DNA of 64,000 nt from Acanthosepion esculentum (Eukaryota > Mollusca > Cephalopoda > Sepiida > Sepiidae), in NCBI GenBank assembly GCA_964036315.1, contig OZ038479.1, positions 57,824,246 to 57,888,245 on the forward strand, given 5' to 3'. Below the pieces are notes generated by a model, which ran no database searches, was not told the origin of the DNA, and worked only from the letters and a program-made list of their open reading frames with translations. Made by a program: the position numbers and the translations under genes. How positions within the stretch are numbered: position 1 is the stretch's first letter; every line of letters begins with the position of its first letter. Positions 34,773 through 46,382 of this stretch are shown piece by piece.

Positions 34773-34975
34773 GCTGCCCTGTGAACCCTTTATTTCGCTC
34801 ACTGGGGTGGACTGTTCTAGTTCCATGTGCCATGTTTAATGGATGTAAGTTATCAGTAGTCTCATTCCCCTCTCAAGAGAGGGGAAGGATAAAGGTGTTA
34901 GTTAGATCCAGTGACAGGACCCAAAGAGTGTGAATTCAATACCCGGTTAAGGCAGTGGAGAAGTTGTAGAGGGGA
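34773..34975. mobile_element. Penelope-tailed, tRNA-headed element, copy E, with inverted junction
   Basis: 34773-34864 matches the middle of the family on the minus strand (CTAGTTCCATGTGCCATG). 34887-34975 matches the tRNA-like head on the plus strand (GATAAAGGTGTTAGTTAGAT, then a B-box-like ATTCAATACCC). The two opposed halves meet at the perfect 22 bp palindrome of 34865-34886. The ribozyme-like core is missing. Confidence 0.65.
34865..34886. repeat. 22 bp palindrome at the element junction
   Basis: TTCCCCTCTC, then AA, then GAGAGGGGAA: 10 bp arms with a 2 bp spacer, exactly where the two opposed halves of copy E meet. It was probably created by template switching or by end repair. Confidence 0.9.
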
Positions 34976-34984
34976 ATACCATAG

Positions 34985-35352
34985 TTCCAAAATCGATTTC
35001 CCCCTAGTTGTCATGATGAACCGTCAAGCATCGATTTTTGAGTAACTCTTCATTCTTCATCTGTAAATGCCAACAAATCTCAGCACAGGGAATCAGATTT
35101 TGTATAACACCGTTATTTGGCTTGCAAAATATTTTCTCGAAAGTCATTTAAAGATTTTATCGTGTTTTTTTTTTTTTTTTTTCTAAACCTTTCTTTGTGT
35201 CATTTCGTTTCAATTACGACATTAAGAACTGAACGAACAACACAAAAATTGGGTAGGTTAACGAGAGATCACCACAAAAATCATTTGATCAGAAAGAAAT
35301 CATCCCGTTTTATTTTAAAAAATTTTTCTCGATGCATTTTCTCGTCTGAAAG
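34985..35352 (+). promoter_or_regulatory. Putative promoter and first exon of unit A2 (donor at 35353)
   Basis: It starts with GTTCCAAAATCGATTTCCCC, shared closely with 8215 in unit A1, and ends CTGAAAG|GTAAGTTGAAAA. It keeps ATAACACCGTTAT, GTCATTTCGTTTCAA and AATCATCCCGTTTTA. The TATATGAA motif of the other copies is replaced by ATTAAGAA, so if it is a core promoter, this copy is altered. It lies 4.8 kb before the ZNF3 leader. Confidence 0.5.
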
Positions 35353-36241
35353 GTAAGTTGAAAAAGACAAATAATTTTAATGAAAAGAAATCGTTATTTA
35401 GTGACTTAACTTCTCAATCTCATCATTTTTTTTTCATTTCTTTTTATTAATAGAGTGTTAGCAAAATAAATAAATAAATAAATAAGCTGAAAATAAATTC
35501 AGCTGTGATTTCAATTTCATTTTGTGAGCAGATATTTCGAAAAACTAAATAATTTTTAAAAAAAAACCGTATTAGAGGTAATTAGTTGGATTTTGTTATT
35601 TCACTTTCAAGTTTCTGGGCATGTCGAAAGCATATTTGACTTCGTATTATTACGACTTTTTAAATTAAAAATTTCCATGTTACTCTTCCTTTTAAAATGT
35701 ATGAAAAATTGGAAAGATTATGGAATACAAATCATTTTTTTTTGTTTTGGTTTGCCGTTTGATGGAGTACTGTAAGGACGACTTTCTGGAATTTTTTTAA
35801 AATCCATCTTTTTCATAAAAAGCTAAAAAAACTAAGAAGATAAAAACAGTTATCCACGAAATTTAAAAAATATTCATTTTTTTTATTTGAATAGAATTAG
35901 GATTTTAACAATTTATTTCATTAAGAAAAAATATTGTTGACTTGAATTGAAACGTTGCAGTCTGCTGAAACACTATCATCAGTTTGTGATAGAAAATCAC
36001 AAATCGTTTTTTTTTTTTTTTTACTATAACCTTTTTATTCGTTTGGACAGCTGTTATTTCCATTTGATTCGTTTCATTTCTATTTTGAAAAGTTTGCTTA
36101 GGAAGGAAGTCTCGGATTAAAGAACCTATTCGTCGCTAGAACGGTAACGTCGGATAGAAAAAAATTCTTTACTCAACTGCGTAAAATACGTGGTTGAAAT
36201 TTCCGTGTTATGAAAATTACAATTTATCCCTTGAATTTTTA

Positions 36242-37630
36242 GGTACCGTGAAGGACTATCTTAAAAATACGACCTCCACAAAAAAAGCATTATTTAAAAA
36301 AAAAAAAAAAAAAAAAAAGTAGTAAGAAAGGAAAAACTACGGTTTAAAAATTTAATTTTATAACAAATGAAAAATTTTTCTTGAAGCATTTATTTTAGCT
36401 TTAATTTCAAGCTAAATAATAATTTCCAATCAGCAAAATACTTTGCTGCATTTCTAAAACTAATTTAAATTGACTGGAAGTTATTTTCTTCCTTTGCTAA
36501 AATAGCTGATTACCGTCCTTTTCTTTCATCACAAATGTGATTCTCTTTATTAAGTTAAATCTTCCAAAACTACAATATACTTCTCTGAAACTTTATTTGA
36601 GGAATATTAGCTGATTTAGAATATAATTAATCTGAATTGAAACAAATATTATTTATTTTAAATTTAAAATATCGTAGAAATACATTTTTTTAACCTGGCT
36701 CTAGCCATTAAGCTGTGTTTGACAACAACAGATGGGTGTTGTTCTGTGGGATTTTTATATGTGAAATGTAACTGAAGTCTACAAAGACGGTGCTTTTTTA
36801 AAATATAATTTCAAAGTACTCTGTAATCTTAAGAACTTAGGAAAATATTCTCCATAATCTAATGTTTATGAAATTTTAAATAGTTTGGCTTTGATTTTGC
36901 GATAGCTATTGCTCTTATTTTCTAATAATATTGTGTATCTACAAAAATTGGCAGGTTAAATACACATACCAAACAATACAAAATTCTTTTTAAAATGTTG
37001 GTTTTTGATGAATTGTACTAAACTTTTCAATTTAAGATTTGTATATATAGTTTTCAATTAATAATAATATCATCTAAAAGGGGGAAATTTAGACAGAATT
37101 TAAAAAAATTTTAAACTTAATAAATTATTATTCCAATTAAAATTTAAAAAAGATGAAAAAATTCTTGTAAGAAATTGTTATGAGTCAAAACTTTTTTTAT
37201 GAAGACAAAAAATAACATGAAAGCAATTTGGGTAACAGAAATAAACAGGAAAAAGATTTTTACCGAGATTTAAAAAAAAAAATTCAAAGATAATCTTATT
37301 CATATGTGAATAAGTCCTTGAAATTTAATTAAAATCTAACAATTATTTGCAAGAATTTCCAAATCACTGAAAAAAAAAAAAAAAAAAAACTGCTAAAATT
37401 GTCTATACTAATCTTTGGGGCTCCCACTGACACAAGAAAAAGAATATTTTAACCAAAATATCATGTGCTAGAAAGGATAAAAACTCTTAGAAATTAATCA
37501 AGAAATACTTTAGTCTTTGCTTTAAATAATATAAACATTTTGATGAAAAATATTTGTTTTTATCAAGTTTGAGGACGTTTTTCATCATGGTATGCCCTTT
37601 TTTTCAGTGAATTAGTGGAGGTACCCATAC
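36242..37630 (+). repeat. AT-rich repeat monomer, about 1.4 kb, nearly complete
   Basis: This copy shows both ends of the family: a start GGTACCGTGAAGGACTATCT and an end TTTTCATCATGGTATGCCC followed by GTGGAGGTACCC. Partial copies occur on both strands in every putative intron, for example 13370-14640, 14655-15050, 26030-26200, 42440-44330 (reverse), 46916-47860 (reverse) and 57800-60340. No frame is conserved. Its class is unknown. Confidence 0.55.
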
Positions 37631-39240
37631 AAAAACTCCCATGTTGTTCTTCTATTTGTACTGCAATATAATTTGTAAAAATAAAGTTAAAAAAGTACCC
37701 CAAACAAGCATTTTAAATGATTTAAAATGCCTTCATTGAATCTAAATTTCAGTCCTATTTGAAATATTATGGCCTAAAGCTAGATACCACTATTGATTCA
37801 CTGCACCTTATTTAATTAGAAAAGTTTTTAAAAGCTATGTCTGTCTGAAGAAAAGAAGTTTGTTCAGTGAATAATGAATTTTTACAAACATTTTTTTCAT
37901 TTTTTAAAAATTTTAATTAGAATAATTTACAAAGTTTTAAATCATTTAAAATTTTGTCTTGTTCTTGTTAGTTGATATTGTTATAAAGTAAAAACTATAT
38001 TTACTAATCATAAATCAAAATGCTTTTATTGAAATTCAGCATGCCTACGTTTTAAAAAGGATTTTGAATATTTTGTTTTTTATATATGAATATACGTGCC
38101 GATTTCTGTATATATGTGTGTCCATACACAACATTATCAGAAAATAAAAGCGATAACTATAGTAAATTGTTAGCTGTTGTAATGGATTTAAAAAACATAT
38201 TTTTGCTCATAATGTAGAGAATATATTTGTCAAAAATCATTAATGTGTCCTTTTCAAATACTTCAAATTTATAAAGACTGGGAAGAGATTATCACCTTGT
38301 GAATCTGAAAATAAACATTCAAACATGCCCTGTTTATAAAGCTCAGCCATGTGAAACAATGTGTTTTTATAAATTACTGATGTAAAAATAATCATTCTAA
38401 TATACAAGTCATATTTTCACCAAGTTTATGGTGGGATATAAGTATAAAAGTTAACTGTGAAATCAGAACTGAATTATAAGTATCTACATTTTCATTGGAA
38501 TTTGTAATTAAAACATAATAGCAAAAAATACCGCAAGAAAAAATATAAATTCATATAAAATCCAATCAGGTAATTTAAAAAAAAAAATCTAATAAATATT
38601 AGTGCAATAAATTTTTTATGATGAATAAATTTGTTGTAAATTCTTGAGAACAAACCAAAATGTATAAATTCACTTTCATAATATATTTAGGTTTTATTAA
38701 AATTCCTGTCATCATTTTTTAAAACAATAAACATTACCAGAAAGTGAATGTAGTTAAAATAATAGCAGTGTCAAAGGAAAAACCATACTTTTGATACTTT
38801 GTCTTTTTGTGAGCACAAAGGTCCAAGTTTACTAAAAAATATAATGGACAATGCTTAGCCTTTGTACTCACAAGAAAAAAGTGGTTTAAAGGATAGATTT
38901 TTCCATTGACACCACTGTTACTGCATACACTACTAACTTCCTGAGTAATGGGATATTTATTATCTACTTGTTATAAGGATTTATTGTTTACCATTTTATA
39001 AAGAAATCAATTTATTGAAAGAATTATGGCAAAATTATCATAATATATAAATCATCTACAATACAGTAAAAACATGAGCAGTGAACCTGACAATTTGAAT
39101 AAACATGGGACAAATGTAAATTAAAATTATTTGGTTCAGAAGAGATGCCTTTAACCTATTCTAGTGTAGTTATGGTGAAAGCAATTGAAAGAAATGCCCA
39201 GAAAATACAGTTTCTCAAAAAAATTATAATTCTATAGAGT

Positions 39241-39464
39241 CAGATGAAAAACTGAACATTAATTCTAGAGAGGATAGTGTAAGCAAGAAAAATAAATAAG
39301 AGAATTAGAGGGCCTTCCATGATTCTATCCTCTCTAGAATTAATGTTCAGTTTTTCATCTGAATCTGCCATCAAATGCCTGCTGCAAGAAAAACAACTAA
39401 GAGAATTAGAGGGCCTTCTATGATTTATCAGCAGGCATTTGGTGGCAGATTCAGATGAAAAACT
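39241..39464. repeat. Nested cluster of two long hairpins
   Basis: CAGATGAAAAACTGAACATT and the next 16 bp (39241-39276) are the perfect reverse complement of 39326-39361. Then 39349-39384 is the reverse complement of 39429-39464 at 35 of 36 positions. The strings share CAGATGAAAAACT, which occurs plus, minus, plus. GAGAATTAGAGGGCCTTC occurs twice in direct orientation, once in each loop. Confidence 0.9.
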
Positions 39465-39589
39465 AGAAAGTAATTATAAAGGTACCAACATTTCAATTCT
39501 AATTTTGTTTGAATGGCCTAAAGTACGTTCATCCAAAGAAAAGCAATAACTAAGTTTTAAAATACATTTATTAGCAACAGACTAATAAT

Positions 39590-40139
39590 TGCCAGATTGA
39601 AATCACCATCTTGATTTATGCAACTTATAAAAAACAAAAATACTTTATTGTTTGATATTTGAAACTGATTACTAATTCTATCTTCCTTAAAGTAAAACAT
39701 AGCTTCTCTTCATCTGTATGCTTTAAAGTTAATGATTTTTGCCTCATTTCAAGATTCATGTGTAAATGAATGTTCTTTCTCTTATTTTTGTTCACAATAT
39801 TCATGATTTAGTTGCTCTGCTGTTTTATGCTTTTATTTTGTGTAAACTGAGGTTCTTTACAAGTAAAGAAGAATCACTATACAATAATATTTTACACATT
39901 TTCAAATTTTTTTGCATAATACCACTGTACTTGCATATTGTGTTTCATATGCTAAAAGAAATTCTTTAAGATAAACTTGGTGATTTTTCTATTGATCTTT
40001 CTTCACTGTCGCATTATGGTGTCCCTATGGTGATCTCAACTGGCATTAATATATAACGAAATGTATCTGTTAAAATATGAACTGATTTCATGTATTATTC
40101 AGAGTCTCTATTAAAATACGTCATTACTTTTACTTACAG
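39590..40139 (+). repeat. ZNF3 pre-acceptor module with acceptor
   Basis: It matches 15440-16004 from AATAATTGCCAGATTGAAAT onward. It ends in CTTTTACTTACAG, with AG at 40138-40139. It carries GAACTGATTTCATGTATTAT, present before every finger gene. Confidence 0.65.
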
Positions 40140-40487
40140 GACTTTTGCTGGACAGGAAATCATGATATTCATAAAAACTGTTATTCTTTGGAATTTAATG
40201 AAGGAAAATAAGACTCTTCACTTTCCATCAGGAACAGAAAAATATATGCTACAATATTCATGTAAAAGTTGTGTACATACCTTTTCAAAAGTAACAAAGT
40301 GAACATTAACATGCAAAAAAATCTACTTGAAAATGTGTGGTTTGTCTTTTCTGTAGAGTCTTTTTGTTACATATGAGTAAAAATTTGAAAGAAGAATTGG
40401 AGACAAGCTATGTTCTTATGAAGTTTGCAAGCCTTTGTAGTTATTGAGATTTTGTGTACTACATGGAACACACTAGGAACAAACCAT
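40140..40487 (+). other. ZNF3 leader segment
   Basis: The second acceptor TTTTCTGTAG ends at 40356. An ATG at 40373 opens [20 protein letters not shown], the shared leader peptide, but it stops a few codons later (TGA). Between the acceptors one frame ends in YSCKSCVHTFSK, a half finger. The frame that joins the fingers has its first ATG at 40488. Confidence 0.5.
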
Positions 40488-41384
40488 ATGTGTGAATTGA
40501 GTGAATCAACGTTTCCACAGAACACTATGGAAACATATTCTTGTCATGTTTGTGGATATGCATTTTCAAAGAAGTCAAATTTAGTGCAACATATGCAAAC
40601 ACACAGTCAAGAGAAAACACTTTCTCCTCAAGTTTGTGAATCTGTATTTTCAGAGTCAGATTTGAAGTGCCATATGCAAGTACACACTAGAGAGAAACCA
40701 TATTCTTGTGAAGTTTGTGGATTTGCATTTTCAAAGAAGGCATATTTGAAAGAGCATATACGAACACACACTGGTGAGAAACCATATTCTTGTGAAGTTT
40801 GTACATCTGCATTTTCATCAAAGTCATATTTGAAGAAACATATACGAATACACACTGGAGAGAAGCCATATACTTGTAATGTTTGTGGATCTGCATTTTC
40901 AATGGAATCAACTTTGAAAGAGCATATACGAACACACACTGGAGAGAAACCATATTCATGTGAAGTTTGTAAATCTGCATTTTCAAAGAAGTCATCTTTG
41001 AAGAAACATATGCGAATACACACTGGAGAGAAACCATATTCTTGTGAAATTTGTGGATCTGCATTCACACAGAAGACATCTTTGGGGCGTCATATACGAA
41101 CACACACTGGAGAGAAACCATATTCTTGTGAAGTTTGTGGATCTGCTTTTTCAGTGAAGTCACTATTGAAGAACCATATGCGAACACACACTGGGGAGAA
41201 ACCATATTCTTGTGAAGTTTGCGGATCTGCATTTTCTCAGTTGTCACATTTGAATAAGCACATACGAACACACACTCGAGAGAAACCATATTCTTGTGAT
41301 GTTTGTGGGTCTGCATTTTCAAAGATGTCTCATTTGAAGAACCATATGTACACACACACAGAGGATAGAAAAACAGTTGTGTGA
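40488..41384 (+). CDS. ZNF3: C2H2 zinc-finger protein, 9 canonical fingers plus two damaged
   Basis: The first in-frame ATG is 40488 (another is at 40527), giving about 298 residues to TGA. An N-terminal vestige (MCELSESTF) is followed by one canonical finger, one damaged finger ([13 protein letters not shown], first Cys and one spacer residue missing) and eight canonical fingers. Contacts (-1, 2, 3, 6) are KSNQ, KAYE, SSYK, MSTE, KSSK, QTSR, VSLN, QSHK, KSHN. Linkers are TGEKPY or TREKPY. The order vestige - [11 protein letters not shown] - ESVFS matches the decayed start of ZNF1, supporting A1/A2 paralogy. The tail is TEDRKTVV, unlike ZNF1 and ZNF2. Nuclear DNA binding is expected; no effector domain is visible. 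Confidence 0.86.
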   Translation: MCELSESTFPQNTMETYSCHVCGYAFSKKSNLVQHMQTHSQEKTLSPQVCESVFSESDLKCHMQVHTREKPYSCEVCGFAFSKKAYLKEHIRTHTGEKPYSCEVCTSAFSSKSYLKKHIRIHTGEKPYTCNVCGSAFSMESTLKEHIRTHTGEKPYSCEVCKSAFSKKSSLKKHMRIHTGEKPYSCEICGSAFTQKTSLGRHIRTHTGEKPYSCEVCGSAFSVKSLLKNHMRTHTGEKPYSCEVCGSAFSQLSHLNKHIRTHTREKPYSCDVCGSAFSKMSHLKNHMYTHTEDRKTVV

Positions 41385-41605
41385 ATTTTGTAGAAGTCTA
41401 TTTGTAGAAAATTCAAAAATATTGACATGTTCAAATATCTGCCAGAAAGTAACACATTCCTTTTGAAATTTGCATATCTGCATTTTTACACACTGCTGAG
41501 AACGATGTTTTGCATAAGTTATGGATTAAAAAAAACGAAATTTTTCATTCTTACTATAAGGATATACCATGAATGAAATATGGTCATATATTCTTACATC
41601 AGGCA
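41385..41605 (+). other. ZNF3 3' UTR
   Basis: It is conserved with ZNF1 from 17683: ATTTTGTAGAAGTCTATTT, CTGCCAGAAAGTAACACATT, a TGCATTTTTACACACTGCTG remnant and TATGGATTAAAAAAAA. The similarity ends near 41600 and does not continue into the usual downstream flank. Confidence 0.55.
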
Positions 41606-41611
41606 AACTTA

Positions 41612-41722
41612 TTATTGGGAATATATATGAAAGAAAACAATACTTGACTTTTTTCATCAAGAACAGTGAAATATATGCATGTAAAAGTTGTGTATATACA
41701 TTTTCAAAAGTAAACATTAAAT
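41612..41722 (+). pseudogene. Fingerless relic of a zinc-finger leader
   Basis: It matches the leader of ZNF3 at 40185-40310: ATTATTGGGAATATA, CATCAAGAACAGTGAAATAT, GCATGTAAAAGTTGTGTATA and CATTTTCAAAAGTAAACATT. No finger array follows. It is the remains of a further unit, or a deletion or gene-conversion product. Confidence 0.7.
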
Positions 41723-41739
41723 TGAAAAAAAAATAAAAA

Positions 41740-42440
41740 CAACAAACTTTCTTTCTTTCATGTGGCAGTTGAGTTCATACTACATCCTGAGATTCAGTAA
41801 CACTATACTACACCAGTACTAGCCAAATCTATCCTCAATGTGATTTGTTTTAAATTTTCCAGGTAATACATACATCATTTTCAGTTCTTCTGCGTAATAT
41901 TTGGTCAGTTCTAGATTGCATGTATAGTATGATGCAAAACTGTGAAGGTTTCATTTGTTAGCTTCCTATTATTTCCAGCTATTTCAAGATTCTAACCAGT
42001 TGCAGAATACATTGAGAAATATATAATTGTCATCATTTACTTTAAGTGGGTTAGAATATCTATTGTTAAGCTGCCAACCTTTATATGGTGTTTTTACATT
42101 CAGTATTATCCACCAAGTATAAAATATGTTTGTGTATTCTTCAAAGTTAAGCAAACTTTTCTGTTTCCCTAAGGTTAGCAATCTCTGAATAGTGAACTGG
42201 TTAATAATTTGCAGTGGATAAAGAAACTTTGAGGTTAGTGTATAGCAATATTTAAAAATTGACTGAGATTCTAGGGCATAAGCTTCTGTAAAGTACAGAA
42301 TGAGCCTTTCATCTGTATTGAATTGAAAGGAAATGTCTTGCTGCTACAAAACATAACAAAGTGCTGGAAGTGGTCATGGACTTAGTCAGTACACAGTGTG
42401 AAACAGCCTGTAATTTGCAAGAGAACCTAAAAACTTAATA
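41740..42440. other. Unassigned sequence
   Basis: Moderately A/T-rich, with no similarity noticed elsewhere in the window and no coding domain recognised. It separates the ZNF3 unit from the inverted block. Confidence 0.4.
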
Positions 42441-44330
42441 AAAACAGTTTTATTGTCAAAATGTTTATGTTATTATTAAGAGGAAAGACCAGAGTATTTT
42501 TGCAATTTTATGACATTTTTTTAATCCTTTCTAGCAGGTTCGAAATTTTGGTTAAATATATTGTTTTTCTTTTTTCTTTAGTGGTCAACGTAATATTTAT
42601 GATTAGTGTTTTAGCACCATTTTCCATGAAAAATGCATTGATTTAGAAATTCTTTCAAAAATCAAATAATTATCAAATTTTAATGAAAATTTCAGTACTT
42701 ATTCACAAATGAATATAATTTATTTTTTAAATTTGATTTTTTAGAAAATCTTGGTAAAAATATATTTGTTTTCTTCAAGTATATTACCCCACACTTAATT
42801 TCTTGAAATTTCAAATTTTCATCATAAAATTAGTTTCATCCTTGAAGAATATAAATAAATAATTTTTTTTTAAAACTATTGCTCATTTCTCGAAAATCTG
42901 CTCCAAATCATAAAATAAAAAAATGTAATAAAACTATGACATTATTTAATTAGAAAAGCTTACAATCACTTTATAAATAAGATTTATTAAGGACAATATT
43001 TCATTTTTCATATTTTACCACCACTACACACACCTACACTTAATTTGATGAAATTTCAAGAAATTAAATTTTCTTTCCAAATCATTTTTTATTTGGTAAA
43101 AATAGGATTTCTTGGAGGATGTAAATCATCCATTTTTTTTTCCTGAAAATCTGCTTGGAATGATAAAATAAAAAATGCAATAAAACTATGATATTATTTA
43201 ATTAGAAAATCTTACAATTGCTTTCTAAATAAGATTTATTAAGGACACTATTTCCTTAAGAAAAAAAATTTTTGATGATAAATGAATTTTTACAAGAATA
43301 GTTTCCATTTTTTTTAATTATAACAATATATATATATATTTTAAAATCCTGCATTACTTTAATTACATTAGATGATACTGTTATTAAGTGAAAACTATAT
43401 TTACTAATCAAAAATTGAAAAGTTTAATGCAAATTACATTGTGCCAAGATTTTTCAAATAATTTTTATATGTATATAAAGTTGCCCATTTTGAAAGTATG
43501 AGTGACCATACACAACATTATCAGAAACTTTTTAAACTTAAGTAAATAATATTTTTTCAAATCAGATTAATAGCTAATATTCCTCAAATAAAATTTCAGA
43601 AAAGTACATTTTCATTTTGGAAGATTTTTTTAATAAAGAGAATTGCGATGAAAGACAACTAATAAAAGTGCCAATCAGCTATTTTAGAAAACCCTTGGAT
43701 TTTGAAATTTTTGCAAAAATCAAATAAATGTTGAATTTTAATAAAAGTTTCAGGAATTAGTACAATAATAAATAAATTATTTTTCAAATATTATTTTACA
43801 AATTCATGGCAAAAAAAAAAATGTTTACATCTGTTATCCCTTCCCTCTTCTAACTTTATGAAATTTTGACCTGCTTAATGTTTATACTATTTAAGAGAAG
43901 AACTCCTTGGAGAATTATCTTTCTTTTTTGTAAACTGGGACACCCCACTAGTAACCAAAAATCTGCTTTGAATCATAAAATAAAAATACAATAAAACTGA
44001 GACATTATTTAATTAGAAAAACTTTTAATTGCTTTTCTGAATAAGTCATTAGGGACACTATTGTCTTATGAATTTTTTTTTTTTTTTCAATGAATAATGA
44101 ATTTTTAAAATAATTACTTTCGTTTTGTTTTTATTTTAATTTGAATAATTTCTAAAATTTTAAATCTTTCTATATTTTTATACAGAAACTGTCCCGTCTA
44201 ATTGTTAATATTTAAAAACTATATTTATTAATCATAACTAGAAAAGCTTATTACAATTCAATGAAAACCAGTCTTTTAATAAGAATTTTGATTTTGTAAA
44301 TACAGATGTCCATACAGGAAATTATCAAAA
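42440..44330 (-). repeat. AT-rich repeat monomers in reverse orientation
   Basis: Copies of the 1.4 kb repeat are on the minus strand here: AAGAGGAAAGACCAGAGTAT, then ACACTTAATT-TTGAAATTTC and ATAAAACTATGACATTATTT, the last repeated at about 42925, 43185 and (as a diverged copy) 43995. This gives a short tandem of about 260 bp inside the repeat. No genes are seen. Confidence 0.5.
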
Positions 44331-45022
44331 ACTAAAAATGATAACTACAGGAAACTGATTTGCATGATGAATATGGCAGTGTAATCTTGGATGGAGAGAA
44401 TGAGTTTCTGGATTCACAAATATTAGTGAACAACAACAATTGCAATGTTCCACCAGAAATTGATATCCACTGTTGTGGTGTCAGGATTATGTTAGGTGAA
44501 AAACAAAAAGAAAAGAAATGGTTTTCCTGAAGCTCTCAAAGAAGAAAGAGTGGTGGTGAGGTATAGTGGTGTATAAAAGGAATTTATCTGCTCTAGAGAA
44601 AGAAAAACAAAAAGTTCCAATAAGTAAAATACATTGCTGTATTTTAAAACTAATTTGACTGGGTGGCATTTGTTGTTTTGAAATCAATAACATTATCGTT
44701 TCAGTGCCATTTTTAGCAATTTGTCATCACAATGTAATTCTATTTATTAAAAAATCTTTCAAAAATAAAATATGCTTTTCTGAAACGTAATTTGAAAAAT
44801 AATAGCTGATTTAAATTTTAATAAATTGGATTTTAAAGAAATATTAGATACTTTTTGTTTAAAATATCACAGAAATGTATTTTTAAAACAGAATTTAGTG
44901 GTTGTTTAAAGTGTTATCAGCTTGATTACCAGATGGAAGTTTTTTATGGTGGACATATCTGTAAAAATTACAGATGTCCATACAAGAAATTATCAAAAAC
45001 TAAAAATGACAACTACAGGAAA
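44300..45022 (+). repeat. Segmental duplication joined at TACAGGAAACT
   Basis: A phrase from ACAGATGTCCATACA to AACTACAGGAAACT occurs at 44300-44352 and again at 44967-45022. The first copy is followed by a 500 bp segment (44350-44850) that is itself a copy of 45850-46375. The structure looks like an insertion or unequal exchange involving the Gypsy tail and its flank. Confidence 0.7.
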
Positions 45023-45259
45023 CTTAAAGCCAAATTACCTAACATTCAATAAAACATTAGAGGAGAATATTTTCTTAAATTCTTAACATTACAAAAACGA
45101 AATTCCCTAAAATGGAATTAAGGAAAATTTGAAACAACAAAATCACCACCTCTACATATGTGGACCATTCCTGACAGGTGAAAATATTTGGGGTATAATC
45201 GTTGGGTGCACTAGGTGGCCAGAAATATATATAATCAGAGCTACATATTAAAAACCAAT

Positions 45260-46030
45260 TTTAAATTGTTTAAGATTTTTCTAGATTCGGATACCCTGAA
45301 GTCATTGTTACACATAATTCTCTCAACTTACACAATATGCAGATAAAAATATTTTGTGAGTGAAGTGGTATTTGGCACCACTGATTGATACCCTACCACA
45401 CACAAGGAAATTCTGAGATAGAAAGATTTTATAGAATGCTTGCTAAAGCCATTAAATAATCACATACGAAAGGACAAGACTGGAGAACACAAATTTTCCA
45501 AATTTTACTTGCATATCATAATACACTGCACATGTCTACATAGGTGTTCCCAGCTAAACTATGTTTTGGTTGACCACTGCGAGACAAAAACCCTACAGTT
45601 ACTAGTGAGACTGTTAGAAATCAACATAAACAGGCAAAATAAATTGATGATAAATCAAGACAAAATGGTGTGATAGTTTGCAAGGGGACAATGTTCTCTT
45701 ATGGGGAGAAAGAAACAACAAATTTTCTACACCATTTTCTATTCAACCTTATGCTGTTATTGACAGAAAAGGGTCAGTCTGTTCAGAAGCAGGGTGTGTA
45801 CACTCAACATGTGAACATTATGAAAAAAAATCCAAATTTCAAGAAGGTATACACTGATTTGCATGACGAATATGGCAGTGTAATCTTGGAAGCAGAGAAT
45901 GAGTTTCTGGATCCACAAATATTAGTGAACAACAACAACTGCGACGTTTCACCAGAAATTGATATCCACTGTTGTGGTGTTAGGATTATGTTAGGTGAAA
46001 AACAAAAGGAAAAGAGATGGTTTTCCTGAA
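45260..46030 (+). pseudogene. Ty3/Gypsy integrase relic
   Basis: Frames give SDxLGFGYPEVIVTHNS-like, then EIERFYRMLAKAIK, then WRTQIFQILLAYHNT, then SVQKQGVYTQHVNIMKK, matching the integrase core and C-terminal region of Gypsy pol. The catalytic DNG is replaced by HNS. Stops split it. The last 119-residue frame (45670-46029) continues into CCGVRIMLGEKQKEK, a tail I do not recognise. A nearly identical tail at 44350-44530 shows that the end of the element was duplicated. Confidence 0.7.
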
Positions 46031-46095
46031 GCTCGCAAAGGGAAAAGGGTGGTGGAAGGGTATCGTGGTGTATAAAAGGAGGTTATCTGCACTGG

Positions 46096-46099
46096 AGAA

Positions 46100-46130
<31 letters not shown>

Positions 46131-46131
46131 A
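46096..46131 (+). repeat. GAAA microsatellite
   Basis: AGAAGAAGAAAGAAAGAAAG continues for about nine units. The paralogous copy near 44600 has only AGAGAAAGAAAAAC, so it expanded after duplication. Confidence 0.9.
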
Positions 46132-46382
46132 ACAAAAATTCCAATAAGCAAAATACATTGCTGTATTTCAAAACTAATTTGACTGGGAGGCATTTGTTGT
46201 TTTGAAATCAATAACATTATCGTTTCAGTACCAATTTTAGCAATTTGTCATCACAATGTAATTCTATTTATTAAAAAATCTTTCAAAAATAAAATATGCT
46301 TTTCTGAAACGTAATTTGAAGAATATTAGCTGATTTAAATTTTAATATATTGGATTTTAAAGAAATATTAAATACTTTTTGT

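Larger units (their letters stand above)
35353..39590 (+). other. Putative intron of unit A2 (no genes seen)
   Basis: A/T-rich. It carries one nearly complete copy of the AT repeat from GGTACCGTGAAGGACTAT (36242) to a GTGGAGGTACCC end near 37625, then partial copies to about 38200. 38200-39230 is A/T-rich with nothing recognised. It contains TAAA repeats at about 35470 and poly-A runs near 36295 and 37370, as well as the palindrome cluster at 39241. Confidence 0.5.

Noticed and set aside
45670..46029. 119-residue frame as a possible host gene
   Set aside because: It continues the decayed Gypsy integrase (GVYTQHVNIMKK) and has a near-identical fragment at 44350. It is better explained as retroelement debris.
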